Shown piece by piece: positions 48,381 to 57,452 of a stretch of DNA of 64,000 bases. Source of the DNA: Crocinitomix algicola (GTDB taxonomy: Bacteria > Bacteroidota > Bacteroidia > Flavobacteriales_D > Crocinitomicaceae). The position numbers and the translations under genes were made by a program. Position 1 is the first letter of the stretch. The number at the start of each line of letters is the position of its first letter. The stretch covers positions 248,001 through 312,000 of the forward strand of contig NZ_LYPF02000002.1 in NCBI RefSeq assembly GCF_001661595.2, given 5' to 3'. A model generated the notes under the pieces. That model ran no database searches. It worked only from the letters and a program-made list of their open reading frames with translations, and was not told the DNA's origin.

Positions 48381-50003
48381 TTAATAATCTAAGCCTAATT
48401 CTGACATTGCATTACCCTCAATAATCTCCAATCCTTTAATGAATATTTCATTCTCATTGATATTGTAAATTGGGTAAAACTTTGACGAATCAAAAAGATT
48501 TGATGCAATTCTAGCTTTTAGCAATGTTGTGATTAGTTTTTGCGAAACAGCGTAGTCATCTTCATTAAATTCAACGTCTACGACAGCGGCCGCCTTCCAA
48601 AATTCAGCCATAAAAGCATCATCCGTTTTAAATTCATCTCTAAATACTTCAAAACTTGGATACATTTTCACTAATTTTTTTCGATTATCATCAACATATG
48701 AAAAGCAAAAAGTGTTTAAAACCCCACTTCGGCTAATCGAACGATAAAGATCGCTAATTTCACTTGTATCAAGCGGCACAAAAATATCAGGCATAATTCC
48801 TCCACCACCGTACACTGTACGCTTAAGCTTAAGTGTTTCAAACTTCAAAGAGTCCGGAAGTTTAATGCTGTCTTTGTGCATCATCTCACCGTGGTTATAT
48901 CGATTGATATAATCGTCTCGATAAGCATCAACGCCTTCATCATAAGGTTTTTGAATGAATCTTCCTGCAGGTGTGTAATAACGAGCAATGGTTAAACGAA
49001 CTTCCGATCCATCCGATAGCTTAAAAGGTTTTTGGACCAAGCCTTTTCCAAAACTTCTCCTACCAACAATTAAAGCACGGTCCCAATCTTGCAAAGAACC
49101 CGATACGATTTCTGAAGCTGAAGCCGAACTCTCGTCGATTAATACCACTAATTTCCCTTTTTCAAACGATCCTTTTTCTTTACTATGATAGTATCTGCCA
49201 CGGCTGTCCTTGTCATTAGCAATTAGGGTTCTTTTTGGTTGTGAACGGCCTTCAGAATAAACAATTAGCTTATCGTCCGATAGAAATTCATCGGCCATAA
49301 ATTTAGCAACATGCAATAATCCTCCACCATTTCCTTGTAAGTCAAGTATTAAATTTTTCATGCCTTCTTCTTTAAGTTCACCTAAAGCTCTCACCAGTTC
49401 CTCAGGCGTAGTCCGTGCGAAATTAGTAACCTTGATATAACCTGTCTTTTCGGTAACCATATAGGAACTTGCAACACTAAATAGCGGTATATTATCTCGT
49501 TTAACATTAAAATCTAAAATTTCTTTTTCTCCTTTTCGTTTAATGCCCATAACAACTAAAGAGTTTTTTTCACCCAAAAGTCGTTCTCTAACCCCCGAAT
49601 TTTGTAACCCAATTCCTGCAATATTTTCATCGTCAACTTTCACAATTTTGTCACCGGCCTGTATTCCAACTTTTTCACTCGGACCGCCTTCAATAGTGTT
49701 GACAACCGTTAATGTATCTTCAATAATTCTAAATTGAATTCCTACACCAACAAAACTTCCATTAATTCGGTCGTTTGCTTGATTTACCTCTGATTTTGGA
49801 ATGAGATAACTGTGCGGATCTAGTTCTTTCAACATTGCTACGATGGCAGCGTCAGTTAATGCTGCACCATCAAATTCATCAACATAACTCGATGATAAAT
49901 AACCATATACTTCTTCAAACTTTACTGTTGTTTCTTCTTTTGTTCCTTGACTGAAAACAGTGGCTGCTCCCATCAATAAACTTGCGATCAAAATTTTCTT
50001 CAT
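48381..50003 (-). CDS. S41 family C-terminal processing peptidase
   Basis: 540 residues with a signal peptide (1-19). An N-terminal helical region is followed by a PDZ domain (about 75-165, IEGGPSEKVGIQAGDKIVKV) and the S41 protease domain: LILDLQGNGGGLLHVAKFMA and DESSASASEIVSGSLQDWDR, with serine and the lysine of FGKGLVQKP as the catalytic dyad. It trims C-termini of periplasmic proteins. It precedes the DUF1573 gene. Confidence 0.93.
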   Translation of the reverse strand: MKKILIASLLMGAATVFSQGTKEETTVKFEEVYGYLSSSYVDEFDGAALTDAAIVAMLKELDPHSYLIPKSEVNQANDRINGSFVGVGIQFRIIEDTLTVVNTIEGGPSEKVGIQAGDKIVKVDDENIAGIGLQNSGVRERLLGEKNSLVVMGIKRKGEKEILDFNVKRDNIPLFSVASSYMVTEKTGYIKVTNFARTTPEELVRALGELKEEGMKNLILDLQGNGGGLLHVAKFMADEFLSDDKLIVYSEGRSQPKRTLIANDKDSRGRYYHSKEKGSFEKGKLVVLIDESSASASEIVSGSLQDWDRALIVGRRSFGKGLVQKPFKLSDGSEVRLTIARYYTPAGRFIQKPYDEGVDAYRDDYINRYNHGEMMHKDSIKLPDSLKFETLKLKRTVYGGGGIMPDIFVPLDTSEISDLYRSISRSGVLNTFCFSYVDDNRKKLVKMYPSFEVFRDEFKTDDAFMAEFWKAAAVVDVEFNEDDYAVSQKLITTLLKARIASNLFDSSKFYPIYNINENEIFIKGLEIIEGNAMSELGLDY

Positions 50004-50228
50004 GCTTTTAATATATTTTTCAATTCAACCAGCTCTATTTGAATTGGCTTAAGACTCAATGTTATCAATTGACTTGCCTTTGAAAGGTCACGAAATTACA
50101 AAAAAATGAGCTCTGTAAATCCTATAGTTTTGTTAATAATAGTCAATAAACGTGCCTAAATTTTCGAATTTTAAAGGCTATTCCCTAATTATCGACCTGT
50201 AAGAACAGTCGTAATTATTATTAATCCC

Positions 50229-50258
50229 TTGTTTTAATAATTGGCTTTTGTATTTTTA
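50229..50258 (+). promoter_or_regulatory. Likely promoter of menB
   Basis: TTG at 50229-50231 and TATTTTTA at 50251-50258 (seven of eight matches to TAnnTTTG), 19 bases apart. The ATG at 50275 follows closely, which supports it over the in-frame start at 50248 that would lie in the promoter. Confidence 0.45.
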
Positions 50259-50274
50259 CGAAAAATTGAATTAT

Positions 50275-51117
50275 ATGAAAGAAGTGGCATGGAAAACTGC
50301 AATCGAATTTGAAGATATTACTTATAAAAAAGCAAATGGTGTAGCACGAATAGCGTTTAATCGTCCTGATGTTAGGAATGCTTTTCGTCCTAAAACCACG
50401 AGTGAATTATATCGTGCATTCTATGACGCACAAGAAGACAGTAGTATAGGTGTTGTTTTATTATCCGCAGAAGGACCTTCATCAAAGGATGGTGTTTACT
50501 CTTTTTGTAGTGGCGGAGATCAAAAAACAAGAGGACATCAAGGCTATGTCGGTGAAGATGGAGCGCATCGTTTAAATATTTTGGAAGTTCAACGGTTAAT
50601 ACGTTTTATGCCTAAAGTTGTGATAGCTGTAGTTCCGGGTTGGGCAGTAGGAGGCGGTCACTCATTACATGTTGTTTGCGATATGACTTTAGCCAGTAAA
50701 GAACATGCAATTTTTAAGCAAACAGATGCTGATGTTACAAGTTTTGATGGAGGTTATGGTTCGGCATATTTGGCAAAAATGGTAGGGCAAAAAAAGGCAC
50801 GAGAAATCTTCTTTCTTGGTCGTAATTACTCTGCGCAAGAAGCTTATGAAATGGGAATGGTGAATGCGGTAATACCACACAACGAACTTGAAGATACAGC
50901 TTACGAATGGGCACAAGAAATTCTTGCTAAATCCCCAACATCAATAAAAATGTTAAAGTTTGCAATGAACTTAACTGATGATGGTATGGTTGGACAGCAA
51001 GTCTTTGCTGGAGAAGCCACACGTTTGGCTTATATGACTGAAGAAGCAAAAGAAGGTAGGAATGCATTTTTAGAAAAGCGAAAGCCTGATTTTAAAGATG
51101 TTAAATGGATTTCATAA
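50275..51117 (+). CDS. menB: 1,4-dihydroxy-2-naphthoyl-CoA synthase
   Basis: 280 residues of the crotonase superfamily. ARIAFNRPDVRNAFRPKTTS, FCSGGDQKTRGHQGYVGEDG, VVPGWAVGGGHSLHVVCDMT and DADVTSFDGGYGSAYLAKMV are the MenB motifs, including the aspartate in TSFDGGYGS. It closes the second ring in menaquinone synthesis, the respiratory quinone of this phylum and acceptor for PyrD. No other men genes are in the window. Confidence 0.95.
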   Translation: MKEVAWKTAIEFEDITYKKANGVARIAFNRPDVRNAFRPKTTSELYRAFYDAQEDSSIGVVLLSAEGPSSKDGVYSFCSGGDQKTRGHQGYVGEDGAHRLNILEVQRLIRFMPKVVIAVVPGWAVGGGHSLHVVCDMTLASKEHAIFKQTDADVTSFDGGYGSAYLAKMVGQKKAREIFFLGRNYSAQEAYEMGMVNAVIPHNELEDTAYEWAQEILAKSPTSIKMLKFAMNLTDDGMVGQQVFAGEATRLAYMTEEAKEGRNAFLEKRKPDFKDVKWIS

Positions 51118-51259
51118 TTCATAATTAACATTGTTTTTTTAGCTAACCACTTCGATTTCAATTGATACTAAAATGATGGTGTTTTGAAACTGATTAACTC
51201 TGCCTATTATTATTTAAAAGTAAACGGAAATTAATTATATTTAGCTAGTTGTTAGTCTT

Positions 51260-54085
51260 ATGAAATCAATTAGCCCGAATATCCGAAAAATAACCTTTGT
51301 AACTACACTCTTTGTTTCCGTAGGTTTCATTTGTATTAGTTTTTGGTTACTCTATTCAATTATTCAAAAAAGAAATGCCGTTGAAACGCTGTCAGAACAG
51401 TACGAAATAATTTCTTCATTTGAGTATGACCTAACCGATTGTTTAGAAGCTTTCATGACAGAAGGTGATATGGATGCCCAAATTTTACTGGATAAAGTTG
51501 TTAATACTCAATTTGATACAGAAAAGTATGCTGAATTAAATGGTATTTCATCAAAACTAGAAGATTTAAAACATGCTTTTAGGAGGTTTGAGAATTCTGA
51601 AGATTTTAAAGATGCAGAATACAGTATTGCGGCTTTAAGGGATGATGTTGTAACCAATCGAGGTAATATCAGAAGAAAGATTAAAGTAATTGATCATGAA
51701 ATCAACTCGTATTGGAATTTTAGTTTTATTCTAATCGGTGCGGCTTGTTTTATTGCGATTATTCTAGCGGGCGTTAGTTTCGTTTTTTACCGCTCTCGAG
51801 TTAAAATTTCGTTTTTACAGAACAGAAATTCTTTATTGATGCGGAGCATCGCAGATTGCGTGATACTTTGTGATAATGATGGAATTATAATTGACTACAA
51901 TAAAGCAGCTTCTAAACAGTTTGGTTTTGGAAAAAAAGATGCGATTGGAAAATCTATAGATTTGTTTTATGCGAATGAGAATGATTGGAAAAAAGTTCGT
52001 AAAGCCCTTGAAGACAGCAATGTTTTTAAAGGGGAAATTATCAATAAACGAATTAACGGGGAGCAATTTTTGAGTTATTTGTCAGCCAATAAAGTTTTTG
52101 ATGAAAAAGGTAATGTAATAGGAACAATGGGAATATCAAGGGATATTTCAACTCAAAAACAAGATGAGTTTCAATTACAGCATATAATAAATAATGCTAC
52201 CGATATTATCTTTAGCACTGATGAGCAAGGAATTGTAACTTATATAAACCCCGTTTCTGAAAATCTGTTGGGTTATAAACAAGCTGAGTTAATTGGGCAA
52301 TCGTATAAAGTATTGGTCCATAATGATTTTTTAAAAAATTTGGCGGATCATTTTTATAATCAGTTTAAAGATAGGGTAGAAGATACTTATATTGAATATC
52401 GCATGGTTGCAAAAGATGGTCGTGAAATTTGGGTAGGTCAAAACTCGCGACTAATTTTTGATCCAACAAATTCTAAGTTCATCAGAGGTTTTTTTGGTGT
52501 AGTGAGAAACCTTGAAGAAATAAACAAGGTGATGATGGAATTAAAAGAAAGTGAAACGAAATACCGGGAGCTTTTTGATAATTCTATGGAAATGATTCAA
52601 AGCATGACACCAACAGGTGAAATATTATATGTGAATGAGTCGTGGAAACATCGTTTTGGATATAATGATGATGAGGTAGAGAAAATTAATTTATTTGATT
52701 TAATTGATGACACCAGTAGGGTGTATTGTGAAAATATTTTGGCAGAAATCTTAAAAATTGGTTCGGTAAACGACGATAAGGAAATTGCATTTAAAATGTT
52801 AACAAAGTCGAACGAAGTGATTGCCGTAAAAGGTAGCTTGGGTGTTAAATATGAGAATAATCAGGTTGAATCAATCCAAGCTTTTTTGAGGGATGTTACA
52901 GAACAAGCAGCAATTGAAGAGGCTTTAAAGAAAAGTGAAGAAAACTTTAGGTTGATTAGCAATTCTATAAACGATGTCTTTTTTCTTTATGATTACAACA
53001 CAAAATCATATGATTATATTAGCCCAAATTGCGAGGCTATCTTAGGAGCGAATAAGGAGTTTTTCTATTCGGGCGAAAATTATTTTGAACGGTATGTTTT
53101 TCCAGAAGATCGGGAACTCGTTCACGAAATTGAGGAAAAGGTGAAGCGAGGAGAAATAGGAAATATTGAATACAGACGATTTGTAAAAGGAGAATTAAGA
53201 TGGATTAGCGAAAAGTGGTTTCCGATTATCAACGAGATAGGAGATACCGTTCGAATTTCAGGGGTATGCAGGGATATTACAGAAATGCGAAAGGCGTACA
53301 ATACGATTTATGAACAAAATTTAGAAATAAGTCAGAGTATTTTGTACGCAAAGAATATTCAAGAATCAACCTTACCGACACCACAAGAAACTAAGGCAAT
53401 TTTTAAGGATTCTTTTGTTTTTTATCGTGCCAAGGATGTACTTAGTGGTGACTTGTATATTTTTGAAACTGTTCATGGAAAGAATGATGAAAATTGGCCA
53501 GCTATTATTGTGGGAGATTGCACAGGGCATGGAGTGCCAGGCGGAGTCTTAAGTTTACTTTGTAGCGGATTGTTAACAGAGTCTTTAACCAGTCCAAAGG
53601 TTAATAACCCCGCTCAAGCCCTCGATTTTGTCAGATCAAAGCTGATAAGATTATTTCGATCAAATCCAGACAAATATATTCGTGATGGAATGGATGCGGC
53701 GTTTTGTGTTTATAATCCTTCAAATCAAGAAATTTATTTCGCTGGGGCAAATCTATCGTGTTTCATCGTAAGAGATAATGAAGTTTATGAATACAAAGGA
53801 GATAAACAACCTGTCGGCTATAGTTTTGAAATGGAACCTTTTGTTAATTATACAATAAGTACAGAGGAAGGTGACACTATTTATATCACAACTGACGGTT
53901 ATGTCGATCAATTTGGTGGTAGAAAAAATAAAAAATTCTTGAAAAAAAGATTTAAAGAATTGTTACTCGATATTAATCACTTAACAATGGAAGAACAACG
54001 GTCGGAAATTGAACGGAATTTTTACCGTTGGAAGGGAAGTGTCGAACAAACAGATGATATTGCATTAATCGGAGTCAAACTATGA
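51260..54085 (+). CDS. Membrane sensor with four PAS domains and SpoIIE-type serine phosphatase
   Basis: 941 residues. Two membrane helices (about 12-34 and 153-175) enclose a helical extracytoplasmic sensor. PAS domains begin near 192 (SIADCVILCDNDGIIIDYNK), 309 (NATDIIFSTDEQGIVTYINP), 434 (YRELFDNSMEMIQSMTPTGE) and 561 (NSINDVFFLYDYNTKSYDYI). The PP2C/SpoIIE phosphatase occupies about 700-941, with GDCTGHGVPGG, GMDAAFCVYNP and YITTDGYVDQFGG. It should dephosphorylate an anti-sigma antagonist in a partner-switching pathway; none is adjacent. The stop codon TGA spans the junction with the downstream MITE (host T plus element GA). Confidence 0.9.
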   Translation: MKSISPNIRKITFVTTLFVSVGFICISFWLLYSIIQKRNAVETLSEQYEIISSFEYDLTDCLEAFMTEGDMDAQILLDKVVNTQFDTEKYAELNGISSKLEDLKHAFRRFENSEDFKDAEYSIAALRDDVVTNRGNIRRKIKVIDHEINSYWNFSFILIGAACFIAIILAGVSFVFYRSRVKISFLQNRNSLLMRSIADCVILCDNDGIIIDYNKAASKQFGFGKKDAIGKSIDLFYANENDWKKVRKALEDSNVFKGEIINKRINGEQFLSYLSANKVFDEKGNVIGTMGISRDISTQKQDEFQLQHIINNATDIIFSTDEQGIVTYINPVSENLLGYKQAELIGQSYKVLVHNDFLKNLADHFYNQFKDRVEDTYIEYRMVAKDGREIWVGQNSRLIFDPTNSKFIRGFFGVVRNLEEINKVMMELKESETKYRELFDNSMEMIQSMTPTGEILYVNESWKHRFGYNDDEVEKINLFDLIDDTSRVYCENILAEILKIGSVNDDKEIAFKMLTKSNEVIAVKGSLGVKYENNQVESIQAFLRDVTEQAAIEEALKKSEENFRLISNSINDVFFLYDYNTKSYDYISPNCEAILGANKEFFYSGENYFERYVFPEDRELVHEIEEKVKRGEIGNIEYRRFVKGELRWISEKWFPIINEIGDTVRISGVCRDITEMRKAYNTIYEQNLEISQSILYAKNIQESTLPTPQETKAIFKDSFVFYRAKDVLSGDLYIFETVHGKNDENWPAIIVGDCTGHGVPGGVLSLLCSGLLTESLTSPKVNNPAQALDFVRSKLIRLFRSNPDKYIRDGMDAAFCVYNPSNQEIYFAGANLSCFIVRDNEVYEYKGDKQPVGYSFEMEPFVNYTISTEEGDTIYITTDGYVDQFGGRKNKKFLKKRFKELLLDINHLTMEEQRSEIERNFYRWKGSVEQTDDIALIGVKL

Positions 54086-54200
54086 TTCTCCGCAAAGAAA
54101 CCACAAATGTGAATTTAAGTGATTTTTAGCATGACGTTTATCTGTGATTAAGATTTAAAAATGGAGAAAAAAGGAGTTTGTGGTGCTTTTACGGAGAATC
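54084..54200. mobile_element. 117-bp MITE related to the IS1595-like element
   Basis: The 24-base ends 54084-54107 and 54177-54200 are inverted copies matching at 20 of 24 positions. The left end begins gattctccgcaaagaaacca, sharing all but one base with the left end of the element at 19182 over this length. The interior of about 69 bases has no ORF. It is therefore a non-autonomous relative, mobilised in trans. It sits directly behind the SpoIIE gene and 28 bases ahead of the DUF2147 gene. Confidence 0.8.
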
Positions 54201-54227
54201 GAAATAATAGCATTTAAAGATTGATTT

Positions 54228-54644
54228 ATGAAAAGAATAATGGCTTTTATAATCTTAAGCGTTTCTTCTATTATATCTACATATGGGCAATCAAATGCCA
54301 TTGAAGGAATATGGTTAACCGAGATAAAAGATGCAAAAATCGAGATTTACAAAAAAGGGAATAGTTATCATGGTAGAGTTGTTTGGATCAAAAATCCAAA
54401 TGACGAAAATGGTAAGCCAGTAACGGATAAGAATAATCCAAATGAAGCTTTAAGGAAAAGACCAATTTTAAAAATGGATATTTTAATTGGTTTTGTATAT
54501 GAAGGAGGAGAGTGGACAGGGAAAATATATGACCCTAAAAAGGGAGAGACGTACAAAGGAAAATTATGGATTTCAGATGGTAATTTAATGGTGCGCGGAT
54601 ATTTAGGATGGTTATACGACACCAAGACCTGGACTAAAGTTTAG
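54228..54644 (+). CDS. DUF2147 secreted protein
   Basis: 138 residues with a signal peptide (about 1-20, ending STYGQS). GIWLTEIKDAKIEIYKKGNS, YHGRVVWIKNPNDENGKPV, GKIYDPKKGETYKGKLWISD and MVRGYLGWLYDTKTWTKV match DUF2147, a small lipocalin-like beta barrel of unknown function in the periplasm. Confidence 0.88.
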   Translation: MKRIMAFIILSVSSIISTYGQSNAIEGIWLTEIKDAKIEIYKKGNSYHGRVVWIKNPNDENGKPVTDKNNPNEALRKRPILKMDILIGFVYEGGEWTGKIYDPKKGETYKGKLWISDGNLMVRGYLGWLYDTKTWTKV

Positions 54645-54704
54645 TTCTATTTTGAGCAATAATAGTGAATATTAAACGTTCATGAGATTAAAATTAACCT
54701 AATT

Positions 54705-55214
54705 ATGAAAAAGATATTCGTCACATTACTCGTTTTGTCATCAGTAAATATAAACGGTCAAAATAACAGTTTAGGAAACCGTTTTGAGAAAAAGAATAAT
54801 CTGTTATTTGAGGTCGGTGGTCATGGACTAATATATTCAATTGGATACGAACGTACAATTTTAAATGGGGATAGGTTTAAAACTTTGGCAAGTATTTCAG
54901 GTGCTTATTACCCTGAGTTTACTAATTATATCGAATTTTGGTTACCTGTTTCAATATCAGAAGTCGTTTCGTTTGGTAGTCATCATGTTCAACTTGGGGT
55001 AGGGTATACATTTATAAATTTTGAAAGCCGATCGATAACCGGAGAATATGAAAGAACTTTGGATGGATTTGTAACTCCAAGTTTATATTATAGATTTCAA
55101 AGGCCTAGTGGTAAAATTATGTTTAAAGCTGGGTTTACTCCGTTTTTTGAGAGGTATCAAAATGGATTTGAATTTTACCCTTCAGGAGGGGTCGGAGTAG
55201 GATACTTATTCTAG
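54705..55214 (+). CDS. Small outer-membrane beta-barrel-like protein
   Basis: 169 residues with a signal peptide (MKKIFVTLLVLSSVNINGQ). The rest alternates short amphipathic strands: NNLLFEVGGHGLIYSIGYER, VSFGSHHVQLGVGYTFINFE, FVTPSLYYRFQRPSGKIMFK, ending SGGVGVGYLF. This suggests a small outer-membrane barrel. I do not recognise a named family. It is followed by a strong terminator. Confidence 0.65.
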   Translation: MKKIFVTLLVLSSVNINGQNNSLGNRFEKKNNLLFEVGGHGLIYSIGYERTILNGDRFKTLASISGAYYPEFTNYIEFWLPVSISEVVSFGSHHVQLGVGYTFINFESRSITGEYERTLDGFVTPSLYYRFQRPSGKIMFKAGFTPFFERYQNGFEFYPSGGVGVGYLF

Positions 55215-55300
55215 CAATACCGTAAAATCTTATTTTCAACCTTTAGTGATTGAGTTTTGATTAAAATTTAGTGACAGTTTTTTAATTTACACAAACAAAA

Positions 55301-55331
55301 AATCCAATTTGTTAATGATACAAATTGGATT
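55301..55331. terminator. Bidirectional terminator for tRNA-Leu and the barrel protein gene
   Basis: aatccaatttg (55301-55311) pairs with caaattggatt (55321-55331) with T and A runs on both sides. It starts six bases below the 3' end of the tRNA and 86 bases after the plus-strand gene. Confidence 0.88.
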
Positions 55332-55337
55332 TTTTTG

Positions 55338-55420
55338 TGCCCAGAGCGGGAGTCGAACCCGCACGCCCATAGGACACCACCCCCTCAAGATGGCCTGTCT
55401 ACCAATTTCAGCACCTGGGC
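55338..55420 (-). tRNA. tRNA-Leu (anticodon GAG)
   Basis: Read on the minus strand, the acceptor arms GCCCAGG/CUCUGGGC pair over seven bases with an A discriminator. The D-arm carries GGUAGACA, the anticodon loop is UUGAGGG on stem CCAUC/GGUGG giving anticodon GAG, a variable arm follows, and the T-arm is GCGGGUUCGACUCCCGC. The 83-nt length and long variable arm fit tRNA-Leu for CUC/CUU codons. CCA is not encoded. Confidence 0.95.
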
Positions 55421-55535
55421 ATAATTCAAGACTTACGTCGAATTAATGTAGTCTTTCCAAATAATAACAAGTTAAAATTTGAATGAGCGCAAATATAATG
55501 CATTTTAATTGTTCTAAAAGTGAATGGTAAAAAAA

Positions 55536-55559
55536 AATCGGAACAAAAAAGTTCCGATT
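55536..55559 (-). terminator. Terminator of the lipoprotein gene at 55585
   Basis: aatcggaac (55536-55544) pairs with gttccgatt (55551-55559) over six A. The minus-strand read ends in a T run. It lies 25 bases after the stop. Confidence 0.85.
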
Positions 55560-55584
55560 CCATTTTTAAAAATGTTATTTCAGA

Positions 55585-56028
55585 TTATTCGAACTTTAAC
55601 TGTATATCTAAACAGTCATTTGCGTCCAACCGAATAAAGTCTTCCCAAATTGTTGCGAATCCACTTCCTTTTACTCGATATTTATAATAACGATATTCAT
55701 AAGGCAATTCATTCATGGCAATTGTCTTAACACCGGGTGCATTACACTCGCCACTCGGAGCAAAGAAGAATTCCGTGTCAACCGAATCTAGAATTTCACC
55801 TTCTAATTCAAATCGAAGTCTTGTATGCCCCATGTCATAAAGCATCTCGGAAACTGCCGGTAAACACCAGAAAGTGATATCTCCTCGATAAGTACACGTG
55901 CCGTCATCTTCTTTTGCTTCAGCACTGTAATTTGTTGCTTTTTCATCTGTACAACCAGGTTTTACACAGCTCGTAAATCCAAAAGAAGAGAGTACAGTAA
56001 CTATAAGTATTTGTGTTAATTTTTTCAT
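55585..56028 (-). CDS. Lipoprotein with CTD...NYxxxAxxDDGTC motif
   Basis: 147 residues from the ATG at 56028; an upstream ATG at 56049 is less likely. MKKLTQILIVTVLSSFGFTS ends at a lipobox cysteine. The segment PGCTDEKATNYSAEAKEDDG followed by TCTY is a short repeat unit frequent in secreted Bacteroidota proteins. The remainder, with FWCLPAVSEMLYDMGHTRLR and YRYYKYRVKGSGFATIWEDF, is not recognised. Confidence 0.65.
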   Translation of the reverse strand: MKKLTQILIVTVLSSFGFTSCVKPGCTDEKATNYSAEAKEDDGTCTYRGDITFWCLPAVSEMLYDMGHTRLRFELEGEILDSVDTEFFFAPSGECNAPGVKTIAMNELPYEYRYYKYRVKGSGFATIWEDFIRLDANDCLDIQLKFE

Positions 56029-56123
56029 TTCGTTGCCTAATTTAAACAAAAAAATATAGATTCTTAGCAGTATTACGCTAAAAAAATCAATTGGTTGCTA
56101 ATAAGCTTGAAAGGCGTATTTAT

Positions 56124-57452
56124 TTATTCATGTTTTTTTATCCAATCAGAGATGTCATTGACAATATATTTGGGTAGTGTAGACCTTTTAAGATATTCAT
56201 CAGGTATACTTTTAGTGTCTCCCTCTTGCAATAAATGATTGAGTTTAGGGTACGATATGAAATTTACATTTTTTTTGGATGAGAGCGACGATTGCCACAA
56301 GTTATAATCACTCATCGTAACTTGATAATCTCTTTCTCCTTGCAAAATAAGGATTGGTTGTTTTATGTTTATAGCTGTGGTAATTTGGTTATAATTTAGG
56401 AGCGAATTCCAATAACTAGCTGGTAAGTTTAAAGGTAAAATTCCTTCAGTTTGTCCGGTTTTTTTTAGTTCTGCCAAGACAATTCTAGCAGATTTTAAGT
56501 TATTGAGCATTTCTTGCTCTTCCTTATCTATTTTACCATCAATTACGGAAAGATATTCAAATTGCTCTTGAATAAGCTCTTCTAAAGGACGAGCATTTCC
56601 AGCCATTATGATGATGCCTGCAACTTTCTTTTTTCCTTGTTTCGCAATTAATGGAGCACACATTCCCCCTAAGCTATGACCTAGAATATAAATTTTATGG
56701 TGATTAACACGTTTATTTTTTTTAAGCAGTTTAACGGCGGATAAAGCGTCGTCAATTGTTTCTTCTTGAATTGTTAAATTTTCGTAATCCAATTCGGGTT
56801 GTCCAGCATATGCTTTAGTTCGTTTATCAAAACGTAATACAACAATTCCTTTCGCGGCTAAGGCGTGAGCTAATTCTTTGAAAAGTTGATTTGGACCATA
56901 ACTAAGATTCATATCTTGTGGACCAGAACCATGCACCAGAACTATAGCAGGATATTCTTGGTCTTGGTATGGATAGGTTATGATGCCGTTTAACTTAATG
57001 TTTTTTCCTGTTTCAACGCTAACCTGTTCTTCCCAAATATCTTCATTCTTTACTAACTCTAGCTGACTCTCGTTGTATGGAGAGAAAAATATTCCTTTAA
57101 TATTGAGGTTTTTATTGAATGCTAAACTTAAAAGTAAAGAACTGTTTTGAAATCGCAGAATTTGTTCTGATAACACTTGGTCTTCTACAATTTTTATTTT
57201 GGGAGATTCGCTACTTTCAAATTGGCCAAATTGTTTTTCTAACTGTTTCCATATTGTGCTTAACCCGTCGTGTGTTTTTAAAGGTCCTACCTTAGTTTCT
57301 TCAGCAAAAAAGTTAAATGCTTCTTTTGAATTATCATTAACCAATAAGTTTAAGAATGATGAAGATTGGACAAGTATTGAGTCCCTGTTTTGCCCAGTAG
57401 CAAAATTGGTTAGAAATAACGTGCCAATGACGATTAAAAAAATAGTTTTCAT
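56124..57452 (-). CDS. Secreted alpha/beta hydrolase with N-terminal DUF3887-like domain
   Basis: 442 residues with a signal peptide (about 1-20). Residues 25-130 form a small NTF2-like domain (AFNFFAEETKVGPLKTHDGL), and 145-442 a hydrolase: AIVLVHGSGPQDMN (oxyanion loop), IYILGHSLGGMCAPLIAKQG with the nucleophile serine, LILQGERDYQV with the acidic residue and SYPKLNHLLQEG with the histidine. It is likely a periplasmic esterase or peptidase of the dienelactone/S9-like group. Its first codon overlaps the end of the SdpI-like gene. Confidence 0.85.
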   Translation of the reverse strand: MKTIFLIVIGTLFLTNFATGQNRDSILVQSSSFLNLLVNDNSKEAFNFFAEETKVGPLKTHDGLSTIWKQLEKQFGQFESSESPKIKIVEDQVLSEQILRFQNSSLLLSLAFNKNLNIKGIFFSPYNESQLELVKNEDIWEEQVSVETGKNIKLNGIITYPYQDQEYPAIVLVHGSGPQDMNLSYGPNQLFKELAHALAAKGIVVLRFDKRTKAYAGQPELDYENLTIQEETIDDALSAVKLLKKNKRVNHHKIYILGHSLGGMCAPLIAKQGKKKVAGIIIMAGNARPLEELIQEQFEYLSVIDGKIDKEEQEMLNNLKSARIVLAELKKTGQTEGILPLNLPASYWNSLLNYNQITTAINIKQPILILQGERDYQVTMSDYNLWQSSLSSKKNVNFISYPKLNHLLQEGDTKSIPDEYLKRSTLPKYIVNDISDWIKKHE

